Shown one piece after another: positions 7,984-16,754 of a DNA stretch of 47,973 nt. The DNA lies in contig NZ_CP009359.1 of assembly GCF_000772105.1 (NCBI RefSeq), forward strand, positions 1 to 47,973, given 5' to 3'. A program made the position numbers and the translations under genes. The notes under the pieces were generated by a model. The model was not told the origin of the DNA, searched no databases, and saw only the letters and a list, made by a program, of their open reading frames with translations. The first letter of the stretch is position 1; every line of letters begins with the position of its first letter. The stretch is from Vibrio tubiashii ATCC 19109. Lineage in GTDB: Bacteria; Pseudomonadota; Gammaproteobacteria; Enterobacterales; Vibrionaceae.

Positions 7984-8511
7984 TTACCACTCCTGGTTTA
8001 AGACGTTTTTGAGATGTGTTAAGTATTTCATTTCGTAGATTTTGGCCAACTCGCCCCCCGCAGGACGATGGTAGCACCCTGCAGCTTTGATCCAATTGCT
8101 ATGCTTTTTGTAGCAGTCATTCATTACTTCCGCACTTCTGTTAATCGCAATATCTCTATCGAAGTAATCACAAGCGCTTCCAGTAGCCTTATTGTGATAT
8201 TTCCAGTGCAGTTGTGTTTCGCCTATATCGACGGCATTTGACACCGTTAGAATCCATTCTAGGGATTCACAGGCAGAGGATTTGCTATTGAAACGATAAC
8301 TAATCCCTCGCCAATTTAATGTGTATGACCAGGGCATAAACTGCCCTTCGTCTGTCGTGATCCCCGTTTCGGTTAGTGCAAGCGCGTAAAGTACCTCTTT
8401 AGGTATGTTGTGCTTTTGTTCAACGTCTTCATAAATTTGCTTGTGAGAATTGGCTAGAGCGACAGAGCTAAACAAGCTCAAGGTTAGGACTATTTTTCTT
8501 AACATAGACAT
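7984..8511 (-). CDS. Lytic transglycosylase, PilT/VirB1-like
   Basis: About 175 residues: signal peptide (LRKIVLTLSLFSSVALANS), then a small lysozyme-like transglycosylase domain. EVLYALALTETG contains the catalytic glutamate in the usual SLT setting, and NRSAEVMNDCYKKH and AAGCYHRP resemble the second half of the fold. It would open peptidoglycan locally for the pilus or secretion channel. R64-type plasmids have pilT in the pil operon and VirB systems have virB1; no other transglycosylase is visible, so one enzyme may serve both. The start (8511 or 8505) abuts the T tract of a terminator-like hairpin and has no clear ribosome site, which is odd. Confidence 0.8.
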   Translation of the reverse strand: MSMLRKIVLTLSLFSSVALANSHKQIYEDVEQKHNIPKEVLYALALTETGITTDEGQFMPWSYTLNWRGISYRFNSKSSACESLEWILTVSNAVDIGETQLHWKYHNKATGSACDYFDRDIAINRSAEVMNDCYKKHSNWIKAAGCYHRPAGGELAKIYEMKYLTHLKNVLNQEW

Positions 8512-8512
8512 C

Positions 8513-8536
8513 AAAAAAGGCAGTTAAACTGCCTTT
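8513..8536 (-). terminator. Terminator-like hairpin before the transglycosylase gene
   Basis: Read leftward, AAAAGGCAG, TTTAA, CTGCCTTTT is followed by more T residues and then directly by the start codon. It sits between the winged-helix gene and the transglycosylase gene. Anything transcribed from upstream must read through it. Confidence 0.75.
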
Positions 8537-8542
8537 TCTCGG

Positions 8543-8857
8543 TTACTTTGTGAAATACGAATTAAGTTTTTCTCGGATCGGTTTGATGTTGTCATACACG
8601 ACTTTTTTATCAAATACGCCCCAACTATCAACCGAGTAATAACCTTGTTTTGCAGTGCCATGATAGCTAGTTTTAATGCTGATACTATCTAACTCATTAA
8701 CGCTTTTTTGGATCGTGATATGCGGCCACCCTGTTTCTAGCTCTAAAGCCTTTAAGTTCATATTTGGTTTAGAATCCACTAAATAGGCAAGCACTAACTT
8801 TCGATAAAAAGCGGCACTGGTTTTTCCTTTTATTTCAATTTCTAGCAGGCTAGGCAT
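8543..8857 (-). CDS. Winged-helix DNA-binding protein
   Basis: 104 residues from the ATG at 8857, which overlaps the protease stop codon region. The longer frame upstream lies inside the protease gene. Residues 10-75 ([17 protein letters not shown], then [24 protein letters not shown]) read as a winged helix-turn-helix with a recognition helix around [11 protein letters not shown] recall similar small proteins on Vibrio chromosomes without a fixed role. Its coupling to the secreted protease gene suggests a local regulator, but this is inference. Confidence 0.65.
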
Positions 8858-9845
8858 TAGGGCTCGCCTTGTAGCGACGAATACCAAGGCCAAGTAGAGC
8901 GAGGATAGAGGCAAATCCGAAAGAACCGCCGCCACCGCCACCGGAAGTTGTAGAGTTTCCATCTGTGGTTGATACAGGTTTATTGATTTCTACTTTTTCA
9001 TTAGCAGATAAGAACAGTTGGCCATGTCCACCGTTTGTTGTCACGCTGTACGTACATGTTGCAAATTCACCAATAGCCCCGTCATCACACGTAGATGCAG
9101 CATAGTTTATTGTTAGGTCTCCATTTGTATAAGCAGCGTCGGTAGTGCCGCCTACATGCAAACTTTGTACGGTAATAGTTGCGGAGTTGCTAACACTTAA
9201 TCTAGTTGGATAGTGCCACCCATTCACTGTATCTAAGATGAAACTACGGCCTGTTTCTGTCCGGTATCCTTCCATTCCATTAGAGCTTGTAGAGCTGCCC
9301 CCTCCATGTACCGCCACGATCTGACCCAAACTATTTAAGTAAGAAGCACCACTATCACCACCTGTTGAACTACCTTGTGAAATGTCAACAGTCCTCAACC
9401 ATTGAGCATTGCCACTGACAGCCTCTGATGTTTGTATGGCTTTATTTAGATTTGGTGCAGTTCCTCCAAAACCGTAAACAGTAATTGTTTCACCTGCTCC
9501 TACATTGCTAACAGAGATAGTGTTGATTTGATTTACTTCTTGAATGCTTTCAAGCTCCCAAAAACCAATGTCAGATAGAGTACCGTCAAATGCAGGGTGA
9601 TTATGCTGTGCTTTTGTTTTGGCAATTGAACCATCATATCTAACAACATCCCTCATCCCTAAATTTGTTGCGCAATGTGCAGCAGTGAGAACCCACTTAC
9701 CACCAATAATATTACCAGTACACCCCATCTCAACGTATTGTTGAAAATTAGCTTTGTTCTCAGATGTACCATTAATAATAGCGTTAGCCTGGAAAGATGT
9801 TGTAAGTGCAATTGCAAGAGAAATTGCCGATAGTTTAACGTTCAT
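8850..9845 (-). CDS. Secreted trypsin-like serine protease with GlyGly-CTERM tail
   Basis: 331 residues. Signal peptide at about 1-22 (ending FQANA), mature start IINGTSENK like activated trypsins. The catalytic triad is visible: H57 in LTAAHC, D92 in SDIGFW, S165 in GGDSGAS. A second beta-rich domain follows, about 225-295. The C-terminus has a run of six glycines, a hydrophobic segment ([14 protein letters not shown]) and basic residues: a GlyGly-CTERM sorting tag. In Vibrio such tags are cut by rhombosortase and the proteins leave through type II secretion; neither is encoded here. It may act at the cell surface, perhaps on pili or recipient cells. It lies between pil genes and is not part of known R64-type pil operons. 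Confidence 0.88.
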
Positions 9846-9884
9846 ATTTTTTCCTTAACTTTCAATATTCTTTAGCTTCGTAGT

Positions 9885-9953
9885 AGATACTATCAACATA
9901 CCACTGGTATGTCGATAGTATCTTTTATAAAAAGTGAGCTAAGTCGCTTTTTA
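9885..9953. other. Two strong hairpins between the cysteine-rich protein and protease genes
   Basis: 9885-9923 is an 18-bp stem with one mismatch: AGATACTATC and ACATACC pair with GGTATGT and GATAGTATCT. 9928-9953 is AAAAGTGA/TCGCTTTT, perfect with a wobble on the plus strand and weaker on the minus strand. They may lower or process the leftward transcript ahead of the protease gene. The first could also bind a dimeric regulator. Confidence 0.6.
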
Positions 9954-9960
9954 CTACTAT

Positions 9961-10314
9961 CTAGTAGTTTCTCTTTTCACAAAAATAGAGGTCATCACTG
10001 TTATATAAGTCAATTCTCTTGGTACTAAATCCACTAGGACAGCTACACCCACCAGTATGAACATTTGTTTTGTTACACCCCCCTCGACTTAACTTAAACA
10101 TCCCTCCCCAACTGTAACGCTCTCCAGCTACTGCGTTTTCTCTCGGTAAGGTCGCGTAAGGCGAACTAGCATTATAGCCAGTGATACTAGTTAATTTAGC
10201 GTTGGCGGAGCTCGCTAAGGCTTGCTCTCCTGTGACTTTTTCACTACTGGCGTAGGCTAGGGTAGACCCGTATAAAGTTAAAATGCTAAGTAACGTTAAT
10301 AACAGACGTTTCAT
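9961..10314 (-). CDS. Secreted cysteine-rich protein next to pilV
   Basis: 117 residues with a signal peptide (to about ALAYASS) and a short cysteine-rich C-terminus: GGCNKTNVHTGGCSCPSGF and YFCEKRNY, four cysteines. The glycine-cysteine-proline pattern reminds me of C-terminal domains of PilV-type tip adhesins. It follows pilV closely, so it may be a separate tip or adhesion factor. The function is unproven. Confidence 0.6.
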   Translation of the reverse strand: MKRLLLTLLSILTLYGSTLAYASSEKVTGEQALASSANAKLTSITGYNASSPYATLPRENAVAGERYSWGGMFKLSRGGCNKTNVHTGGCSCPSGFSTKRIDLYNSDDLYFCEKRNY

Positions 10315-10328
10315 TTATTTCTCCTTTG

Positions 10329-11309
10329 TTATTGCACACACAATTGCGTAACTTTTAGATACGCGCTATCCAAGAAGACCCATTGTTTCGAGCCTCCTTG
10401 TAATTTTGCAAAATATTTAGCGTAGACGCGCCAACCACCTGATACAGCAGTGTAATAAGGAGTGAAAGAACCTATGCTTGTGAATTTTTCTGCATTAGTT
10501 CTAGGTTCAATACTTTTAATCATTACGTCGAGGTCTGGTCTATGTCCAGAAGGGCAACTGTGAGTTGGTATAAATGTTCCACTATCAACAACAGCGACTC
10601 TTTGAAGTCCCGATGCAACGCTGTACTGGCTACCATCGGCATTACGTAGGAACAAACCTTTAATGTTTGTTATCCAAGTGTTTCCACCGGTATCCCAATC
10701 AGCACCAGTAAGTGTTGTTGAACCGTCACGCTGCACTAATGCCTCATGTTCAACTTCACTACCTATTCGCCCGAATTGGAGAATGAACTCTTTTGACGTT
10801 TCGTTGTACTGACCATTGGGGAGGTCTGATAGCTTGGACTTAAATGTATTGAGGATTTGCGGCGAAGGTTCATTTTTAAAGGGGATGACAATGCGCATAC
10901 CAGGAACGGTAGCCCCTGTTGATAGAGTGACAAATTGTCGGTTAAGCGTGATCCTTTCCCCCATAGGCGTATAGTCTATTCTTCGGCATTTCCCACCCTC
11001 ATAGTCCGTAACAGAGCATTGAGGAAGATAATCAGGCATTAGATCATCGACGGTAGCAGGAAAAGAGGCTAAGTCCGTGTATGGGATGCCGGCATTGAAT
11101 CTATCTGCTTGGTATGTCTTTGTTTGCTCCCATAAATAGGTAACTTGATTTTTTAATTTTTCCGCATCTTCGTTAATTCTTGCTTGATGAATTAAGGGGA
11201 GAGCTTGCGTTGCCAACCCGCCAAGAATGGCAACCACAACAGCCAAAGAAAGTAGGCTTATACCCCGTTGCTTTCTTCTCACGGTTATATTCCCTATAGA
11301 GTGCTGCAA
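10329..11309 (-). CDS. pilV: PilV-like minor pilin (pilus tip)
   Basis: 326 residues. Prepilin-type N-terminus RKQRG/ISLLSLAVVVAILGG, predicted cut after G16; position +5 of the mature protein is serine rather than the usual glutamate. The body is long and beta-rich, with cysteines near CSVTDYEGGKC, HSCPSG and LCVQ. In R64-type thin pili PilV is the tip adhesin that decides recipient recognition. No recombinase or shufflon segments lie next to it, so this tip appears fixed. It overlaps the previous gene by 16 bases. Confidence 0.8.
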   Translation of the reverse strand: MQHSIGNITVRRKQRGISLLSLAVVVAILGGLATQALPLIHQARINEDAEKLKNQVTYLWEQTKTYQADRFNAGIPYTDLASFPATVDDLMPDYLPQCSVTDYEGGKCRRIDYTPMGERITLNRQFVTLSTGATVPGMRIVIPFKNEPSPQILNTFKSKLSDLPNGQYNETSKEFILQFGRIGSEVEHEALVQRDGSTTLTGADWDTGGNTWITNIKGLFLRNADGSQYSVASGLQRVAVVDSGTFIPTHSCPSGHRPDLDVMIKSIEPRTNAEKFTSIGSFTPYYTAVSGGWRVYAKYFAKLQGGSKQWVFLDSAYLKVTQLCVQ

Positions 11310-11794
11310 CCATTTTTTGTTAGGTAATAACTATTTAGCGCATAATCATTACTGTTAATTGCAGTGATAAATGAGATGTTTTGTTTATCAATCAAATCAG
11401 CCAATTCATAGAATGGCTGCGCCTCTTGTATTGATGCAAAACTGTATTGGATATGAACAAAAGCAGGCTTAGTGTAGGACGTACCAACACTTGTATTTAT
11501 CCGTTTATGCTCAATAGTGATGGTGAAATTAGTTCCTCTATCTAACCAGGAGCTATCAAGTAGGTTTTCCGTTACTAGGTCAGTTACGTTTATGTTTGAT
11601 AGGGAGGTGGGACAATTGCTTTGAAGGTTAGAAAGTTTAATTTTGTTTATGGAAGCGTGAGTGAGTTCATCTATGTTATTTGTGAATTCTTTCTGTTCAG
11701 AGTAGAGCATTAGAGGTGGCACTGTAGCTGCAAATATACTGACTAACAGAGCCACACTAATGGCTACTCGAACGTTAAGTTCAAGTAACCCCAT
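11294..11794 (-). CDS. Single-membrane-segment pilus protein, PilM- or minor-pilin-like
   Basis: 166 residues with an N-terminal hydrophobic helix directly after MGLLELNVR (about 7-30), then an extracytoplasmic domain with a cysteine at about 61 (SNCPTS) and one near the end (NGCSTL). MGLLE resembles a prepilin cleavage site but the glutamate is at +3. Its place between pilS and pilV suits either a minor pilin or a PilM-type protein, which lies at the end of the pil cluster in PFGI/SPI-7 type elements. I cannot decide between them. Confidence 0.55.
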   Translation of the reverse strand: MGLLELNVRVAISVALLVSIFAATVPPLMLYSEQKEFTNNIDELTHASINKIKLSNLQSNCPTSLSNINVTDLVTENLLDSSWLDRGTNFTITIEHKRINTSVGTSYTKPAFVHIQYSFASIQEAQPFYELADLIDKQNISFITAINSNDYALNSYYLTKNGCSTL

Positions 11795-11802
11795 AGCTTT
11801 AC

Positions 11803-12294
11803 CTACATGGTTATTGTAATCGCGTTACCTGCGATTGTTAGAGTTGTACACCCTGATGCTGAGGTACACTTATTACGGCTTTGAGGTGCTAACGTATCCG
11901 CGATTTCATTGATTCGACTTAGATCGTTTGGAATCGTCACTTTGATGTTACGCAAAGCAAAGTTGGTAGGGTGAGGGGTGAAAATAACATCACCACCAAA
12001 GGAGTTAACGCCTACCCCGGGAGTACCCTCACAGTATTTATCTTTGAGATAACCGTCATCACATAGTTTCTTCATATCAAGATTTTTGTAGTTTGGACGG
12101 TTCTTTTTCGCTTTGTAAGCTGCGGTACTTACGTCCGTCACCTCTTGTTGAAGATTGCTTAAAGCGGTGTCTCCGAATATTTGAGGTAATGTATACAATC
12201 CTGCAGCCCCGAGAATTGCGATGATAGCAACAACAAACGCCATTTCAATTAGTGTAAAGCCGCCTTGTTTTCTTTTGTTTTGGTAGTATTTCAT
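11803..12294 (-). CDS. pilS: Major type IV pilin, PilS-like
   Basis: 163 residues. Short leader MKYYQNKRKQGG then FTLIEMAFVVAIIAILGAAG, a textbook prepilin cleavage site (after G12) with glutamate at +5. Cysteines near 82 and 88 and a pair near the C-terminus (NKCTSASGCTT) could form disulfides. By position after pilR and by length it is the main subunit of the thin pilus. The short leader and phenylalanine +1 are of the kind host PilD-type peptidases accept, which matters because no PilU-type peptidase is encoded here. Confidence 0.88.
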   Translation of the reverse strand: MKYYQNKRKQGGFTLIEMAFVVAIIAILGAAGLYTLPQIFGDTALSNLQQEVTDVSTAAYKAKKNRPNYKNLDMKKLCDDGYLKDKYCEGTPGVGVNSFGGDVIFTPHPTNFALRNIKVTIPNDLSRINEIADTLAPQSRNKCTSASGCTTLTIAGNAITITM

Positions 12295-12318
12295 TGTCTT
12301 TGACCCTTAATATTGTAT

Positions 12319-13401
12319 TTATACGCTTGCACGTATGGTGAGAAAAGAAAGTACGATTGCAATTAGAGTTAGCCCAATAAAGGCAAACCCAACGCTCTTA
12401 ATTATGCTTTGACCGTATGCTTTAACATGGTCAATGGTGGTCGTTAGTTTTGCTTTGTGGATTTCAGAACTGGACTTTAGAATGGCTTCGTGATCAGGCG
12501 TTTTTCCCAATATCTTGAGCACTTGCGCTTGTTCATCAAGCAATAAGCCCGTATCCAAAATGACCCCGATATTTGATTCGCCTTTATCGACACTCCCCAT
12601 CATTTTTTGCAGATGTTCTGATAGATAAGGAGAAGAAATAGCTTTTGTTCTGCTTAGTGCGTCATCGAGACTGACACTTGATTTTATTAGGTCAGTCAAT
12701 GACCTAAGAAGCATGGTTGAAACTAAAACTCGATATTGTTTGTAAATAGGGAGGGCGTCTAACTTTTGTCTTACATTACCAGTTAAGAAAGGTAATGAAA
12801 AAAATATAGCGGTCAGTAGCACGCTACATATTACCAATATTGGTAATCCCATGATTTCAAAAAAGCTTCCCACATAGTCAGCAACAATCACAATTCCTGG
12901 CAATTGTTCAACATCGATAATTGTTTCAATAATCGGCATGACCTTACTTGAAAAAATAATGGTAATACCGCAGGAAATGATTACTCCGAAAAATGGTTTG
13001 ATTAAATGCCAAAACAATGACCAAGAAACAGAGTCACTTAATCGTAAGGCTTCAATCGCGTTACTTAGCCCTGCTTCTATATCATTGGCATATGTACCGG
13101 CCTTTAGCGCTTGAAAAGCTGTGAGTGATAAATCTGGCTCTAGAGAGTCAACGGCCTCGTTAATAGTGCCATTCCCCAAGTGCCTATCTATCTTCGCCCC
13201 TATGTATTTCTCCTTGTTGTTACCATGATCAACAAGCAAGCTTGCAGCATCTTTAAGGTAGAGTTTGTTCTCTATAAGTACCAATAGAGTACTTAGTGTT
13301 TCGGCTTGCTTTTTCTTGCTCCAATTGAGACTTTTCCTAGCTTCTCGAACAACAAAAGCAAACCATTTTTTGATTGTATAGCCGTCACTTTCATCAATCA
13401 T
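12319..13401 (-). CDS. pilR: Type IV pilus inner-membrane platform protein, PilR/GspF family
   Basis: 360 residues from the ATG at 13401, with AGGAG 8 bases upstream; it overlaps the end of pilQ. Membrane segments at about 140-160, 180-210 and 335-355 separate two cytoplasmic helical domains, as in GspF/PilC/PilR proteins. The second domain (about 220-325, LVSTMLLRSLTDLIKSSVSLDDAL) is the typical repeat. It anchors the assembly ATPase to the membrane and pushes pilin into the fibre. Confidence 0.85.
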   Translation of the reverse strand: MIDESDGYTIKKWFAFVVREARKSLNWSKKKQAETLSTLLVLIENKLYLKDAASLLVDHGNNKEKYIGAKIDRHLGNGTINEAVDSLEPDLSLTAFQALKAGTYANDIEAGLSNAIEALRLSDSVSWSLFWHLIKPFFGVIISCGITIIFSSKVMPIIETIIDVEQLPGIVIVADYVGSFFEIMGLPILVICSVLLTAIFFSLPFLTGNVRQKLDALPIYKQYRVLVSTMLLRSLTDLIKSSVSLDDALSRTKAISSPYLSEHLQKMMGSVDKGESNIGVILDTGLLLDEQAQVLKILGKTPDHEAILKSSSEIHKAKLTTTIDHVKAYGQSIIKSVGFAFIGLTLIAIVLSFLTIRASV

Positions 13402-14992
13402 CAAGCATACTCCTGTTGATTTGGCTTACATCCTCTTCGAACAATCGCCCAATCTTTTGCTCGATAGTAAATAGGTCAACTTGCCCCCTTTTCATTCGAA
13501 CAATTGCATGATCTCGAACAGTCTTATATCCGTTGGCCATGAGGTGCTTTTGCCACCCTAAAAAGTCACAACTTTTGATAAATTCTCTGTCAACATCATT
13601 TACAACTATCATCTCAACCAGAGGCAAACGTTCCTTTTCACCTTCAATGCACTCATTACATCCTTTAGGGTTTTTAAACCTAAAATTGTTGGTTTGCTCA
13701 TTAGTCAACGAGTCTTCATCTACTAGTTTATTGATAGTGCTAGATAAATGTGTTTTCTCACTGTCAGTGAGTAGTTCACTATCCATAGCCTCATCAAGTG
13801 TCAATCCACAGTGAGGACAGATTTGACGCACCAATACCTGATAGACTAAATGACGCAATAAATTAGGGGATGCAACCAGAGCAGGCGACATTCCCCATTG
13901 CTCAATAAAGGTTATCGGAATACCCAATGGGCTAGATGTGTGGACGGTAGTAAAAACCTTTTGCCCTGTTTCGCCCTTACGCATTACTTCTTTTGCTGCT
14001 TCTGCTGTCCTTAACTCACCATGAAACTCATAGTCTGGATCATGTCGTAACAGCGATTTCGCATAGTAGGTTTGGTCAAGATATTCGTGAGAGTCTTTGC
14101 TGACTTTTTCATGCGGTTTCGTGTGAGTTTGAATAACACCATCAAGCTCAAATTCCGGTGGATCTTCTATAGTGTGAACGCTATAGCTTTTATCAATGCT
14201 ATCAATCATTGAACAAATAGTGGTGGTTTTTCCCGACCCTGTTTGCCCTGCCATGATGAACAATCCTGGTCTACCCTCGATAAATTCATCAGACTGTTTT
14301 ATATGATTTCTTTCCCAGTTAAGTTCCTCGCGAGTCGGTGGTTTTACGTTGCGGTCAGTCCACCGTAGTGTAATTTTTCCACCTTCATTAATGGCAGGTA
14401 TCCATCCAACCCGCCAATTTGTAACCCTGCGAGTTCCTTTAACGTTTAATTGAGTGACAAGGTTGCCGTTATTAACTTTGTTCGACTTGTAATCAGTCTC
14501 CTTATCTTTGGCCATTTTCATAAACAAAACACTTGCCATTCGCATACCTTCCAAATTTTCCGGTATGCTACGTATTTGCTTACGACGACCATCCACACGA
14601 ACCTTTATTAAAGTTTCTCTAGCGTATATTTCGATATGAATATCCGACGCACCAAGATTTACGCCTTCTTGTAAAACATTAAGAATCTTAGATTTTACCG
14701 AATCTTCTTCATCAGCATTTAACTGAATATCAGACTCTCTTTGATTCTTTTCTAAGAAATAATCATCGATATCTATTTGCGATTTTTTTTCTACTTTGAT
14801 GCTTTGATTGTGGTACTTGCCATTTAACAACGAAGGGCTATTGATGATGTAGTTTCGCGCTTCATCAATAGATTCTGAATGTTCCGAATAGTAGATAGAG
14901 CAACTTTTCCCTGCATCTACCGCTACAAACGTTCTATGGTTGCCCTGGTAATAGAGAGACTTTAAACGCTCATCAATAATTATTTTTTCCAT
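13394..14992 (-). CDS. pilQ: Type IV pilus assembly ATPase, PilQ/GspE family
   Basis: 532 residues from the ATG at 14992, with AGG 8 bases upstream; a GTG at 15001 is less likely. Walker A is GQTGSGKTTT (about 249-258), followed by HTIEDPPEFE (Asp box), the Walker B region GELRTAEAA and the His box TTVHTSS. A CxxC pair (CPHCG) and a second (CNEC) form the zinc knuckle of GspE-like enzymes. It drives pilus extension. No separate retraction ATPase is present, as in R64. Confidence 0.9.
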   Translation of the reverse strand: MEKIIIDERLKSLYYQGNHRTFVAVDAGKSCSIYYSEHSESIDEARNYIINSPSLLNGKYHNQSIKVEKKSQIDIDDYFLEKNQRESDIQLNADEEDSVKSKILNVLQEGVNLGASDIHIEIYARETLIKVRVDGRRKQIRSIPENLEGMRMASVLFMKMAKDKETDYKSNKVNNGNLVTQLNVKGTRRVTNWRVGWIPAINEGGKITLRWTDRNVKPPTREELNWERNHIKQSDEFIEGRPGLFIMAGQTGSGKTTTICSMIDSIDKSYSVHTIEDPPEFELDGVIQTHTKPHEKVSKDSHEYLDQTYYAKSLLRHDPDYEFHGELRTAEAAKEVMRKGETGQKVFTTVHTSSPLGIPITFIEQWGMSPALVASPNLLRHLVYQVLVRQICPHCGLTLDEAMDSELLTDSEKTHLSSTINKLVDEDSLTNEQTNNFRFKNPKGCNECIEGEKERLPLVEMIVVNDVDREFIKSCDFLGWQKHLMANGYKTVRDHAIVRMKRGQVDLFTIEQKIGRLFEEDVSQINRSMLDD

Positions 14993-15001
14993 CGTAGCCA
15001 C

Positions 15002-15637
15002 CTATTGAGCAACGTAAACAACACGATTTTTGCCTTTATGAAATATGCTAATTTGACCACTAGATATATCGGTTATTTCCATCCCTTCTAAACGATCGCC
15101 TTTTTTAACCAATGAATGTTTACCACCATTGACAGCAATTATTGCGGTGGGGATACCACCGTTTGGAATGAGAACTGATTTAACGGATATTTCCACTTTA
15201 GAGCGACTTGCCGTTTTAGGTTTCGCCCCCCTGTCACCCTCTTCATATTGCTCAACTTCTTTCTTAACCTCTTCGGTACTGTCAACTACCGTAGAGGCTA
15301 ATCTTGCTGTTGCTTTACTTGGTACTGTTTGCGCAGACTCAGCGTTAGTTTTTTCTAACTCTTGTGCCGCATTGAACTCAGCTTCAGCAAGTTTTAGTGA
15401 TGCCTTTTGCTTATACATTGCAATAGACTTTGATATAGAAATGAGCTCTGCCGTATCTCTATCCATGACAATACCAGGCATTTCATAGTCTAGATTTTCA
15501 ACAACATCTGTTTTATGAACAACCTTACTTGGTGGGTTAGAAAGGCTTTTACTAGAGTAGGCACTCCACGCCACGAATAGGCTGCTAACCATAGCTAGAG
15601 CAAGCCCAACGATTTTTAGTGATTTTTTAATTTCCAT
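15002..15637 (-). CDS. pilP: PilP-like pilus assembly protein
   Basis: 211 residues from the ATG at 15637, which has AAGGGA upstream and overlaps pilO by 11 bases. One N-terminal membrane helix (LKIVGLALAMVSSLFVAW), a helical region rich in Ala, Glu and Lys (about 60-140), and a small C-terminal beta domain (VKSVLIPNGGIPTAIIAVNG). This is the PilP layout: an inner-membrane periplasmic protein linking platform and secretin. Confidence 0.8.
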   Translation of the reverse strand: MEIKKSLKIVGLALAMVSSLFVAWSAYSSKSLSNPPSKVVHKTDVVENLDYEMPGIVMDRDTAELISISKSIAMYKQKASLKLAEAEFNAAQELEKTNAESAQTVPSKATARLASTVVDSTEEVKKEVEQYEEGDRGAKPKTASRSKVEISVKSVLIPNGGIPTAIIAVNGGKHSLVKKGDRLEGMEITDISSGQISIFHKGKNRVVYVAQ

Positions 15638-16754
15638 TGTTTTTCCCTTTGATAGAGATACCAAATTGAACACCAACTAGAGAGGATTTACCGTCAGAAG
15701 GAGTAATGCGTAACGATGTGAGAAAGGATGGTGTATCTTCCAACAACTCTGAAAAGTGCGAAACCACACCTATTTCATGTCGGTCAAAACTCCCACTAAT
15801 GGATTGCTGCTGATAAGCACCGTTATCAACAATATCTGAGAGAACAACGTTACTTGCTCCTAGCTCTAATGCCTGGTCATGCAAATAATCAGGGAAACCA
15901 GACGTGGGTAAAATGTTTTTCCGCCACTTCTTACTTGAACCGCTTAAGCTAACGATAAACTGCTTATTAACGTAGTACGGCTTGATTTCGGGGTTATCTT
16001 CAATCCATTGTTGTATTGAAGATATACGGAAGTCATTGCTCTTAAACATCATCACTAAGTCGTTACCAACTTTAGTAATCTCTTGTATTTCTAGTCCTTC
16101 AGGAAGAGTCATACTTAACGCATAGAGATAGGCCGCCTGCTGCAAAGCATGATGCGCGTCAATTTGCCCGTCGATATCTGCTTTATACGAACTATAAATG
16201 TCCACATATTGCACACTTTGCTTTGAATCGCCCTTAACCCCAAAAAAAACAATTAATGAAACAACTAGAATAGTTGCTACTGTCAACCCTTGAAGAAGGG
16301 CTTTGCGCCCATACTTCTTTTTTGCTTCATCATTAGAGGTAACGTATTGATTTGGGATTGATGTTAAGTCCACTTGACCGACGTTAATTACTTCAATTTC
16401 TTCTTGTGAATGGTTGAAGTTAGTCACTAGGGTTTTGGCTAGGTTGATATCATATTCGTTAGAGTTGAATACAGTCTCTTTTGACCCCGTTGTTTCGATA
16501 ATGATTAATCCATTTCGAATAACGGCAGAATAAAAGATTTCAGTACTTAATTGATAAATGAGTACCCAATGTTCATTGGGTGAATGCTTATCTATAAAGT
16601 ATTCACCTAAGCAAACGACTTCACACTTTGCGGAATAAACAACCTGCTTTCCCCTACGTTCAAACCGAGCTATGTAGTCATCTTTGGCCAAAAAAAAGCT
16701 GTCAGATTTCGACAGCACTTTTCTTTCATCGCTTTTGGAGATTGGTATTTTCAT
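15627..16754 (-). CDS. pilO: PilO-like pilus assembly protein
   Basis: 375 residues: a cytoplasmic N-terminal domain (about 1-150), one membrane helix at about 155-172 (LTVATILVVSLIVFFG), and a periplasmic C-terminal domain of 200 residues. This matches R64 PilO, which is larger than type IVa PilO. Its start overlaps the pilN stop (16751-16754), suggesting coupled translation. It pairs with PilP in the inner-membrane complex. Confidence 0.8.
   Translation of the reverse strand: MKIPISKSDERKVLSKSDSFFLAKDDYIARFERRGKQVVYSAKCEVVCLGEYFIDKHSPNEHWVLIYQLSTEIFYSAVIRNGLIIIETTGSKETVFNSNEYDINLAKTLVTNFNHSQEEIEVINVGQVDLTSIPNQYVTSNDEAKKKYGRKALLQGLTVATILVVSLIVFFGVKGDSKQSVQYVDIYSSYKADIDGQIDAHHALQQAAYLYALSMTLPEGLEIQEITKVGNDLVMMFKSNDFRISSIQQWIEDNPEIKPYYVNKQFIVSLSGSSKKWRKNILPTSGFPDYLHDQALELGASNVVLSDIVDNGAYQQQSISGSFDRHEIGVVSHFSELLEDTPSFLTSLRITPSDGKSSLVGVQFGISIKGKNNGN

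Noticed and set aside
10329..11309. Shufflon at the pilV end
   Set aside because: No inverted recombination repeats or shufflon recombinase were found next to pilV; the nearby cysteine-rich gene is a separate, signal-bearing gene.
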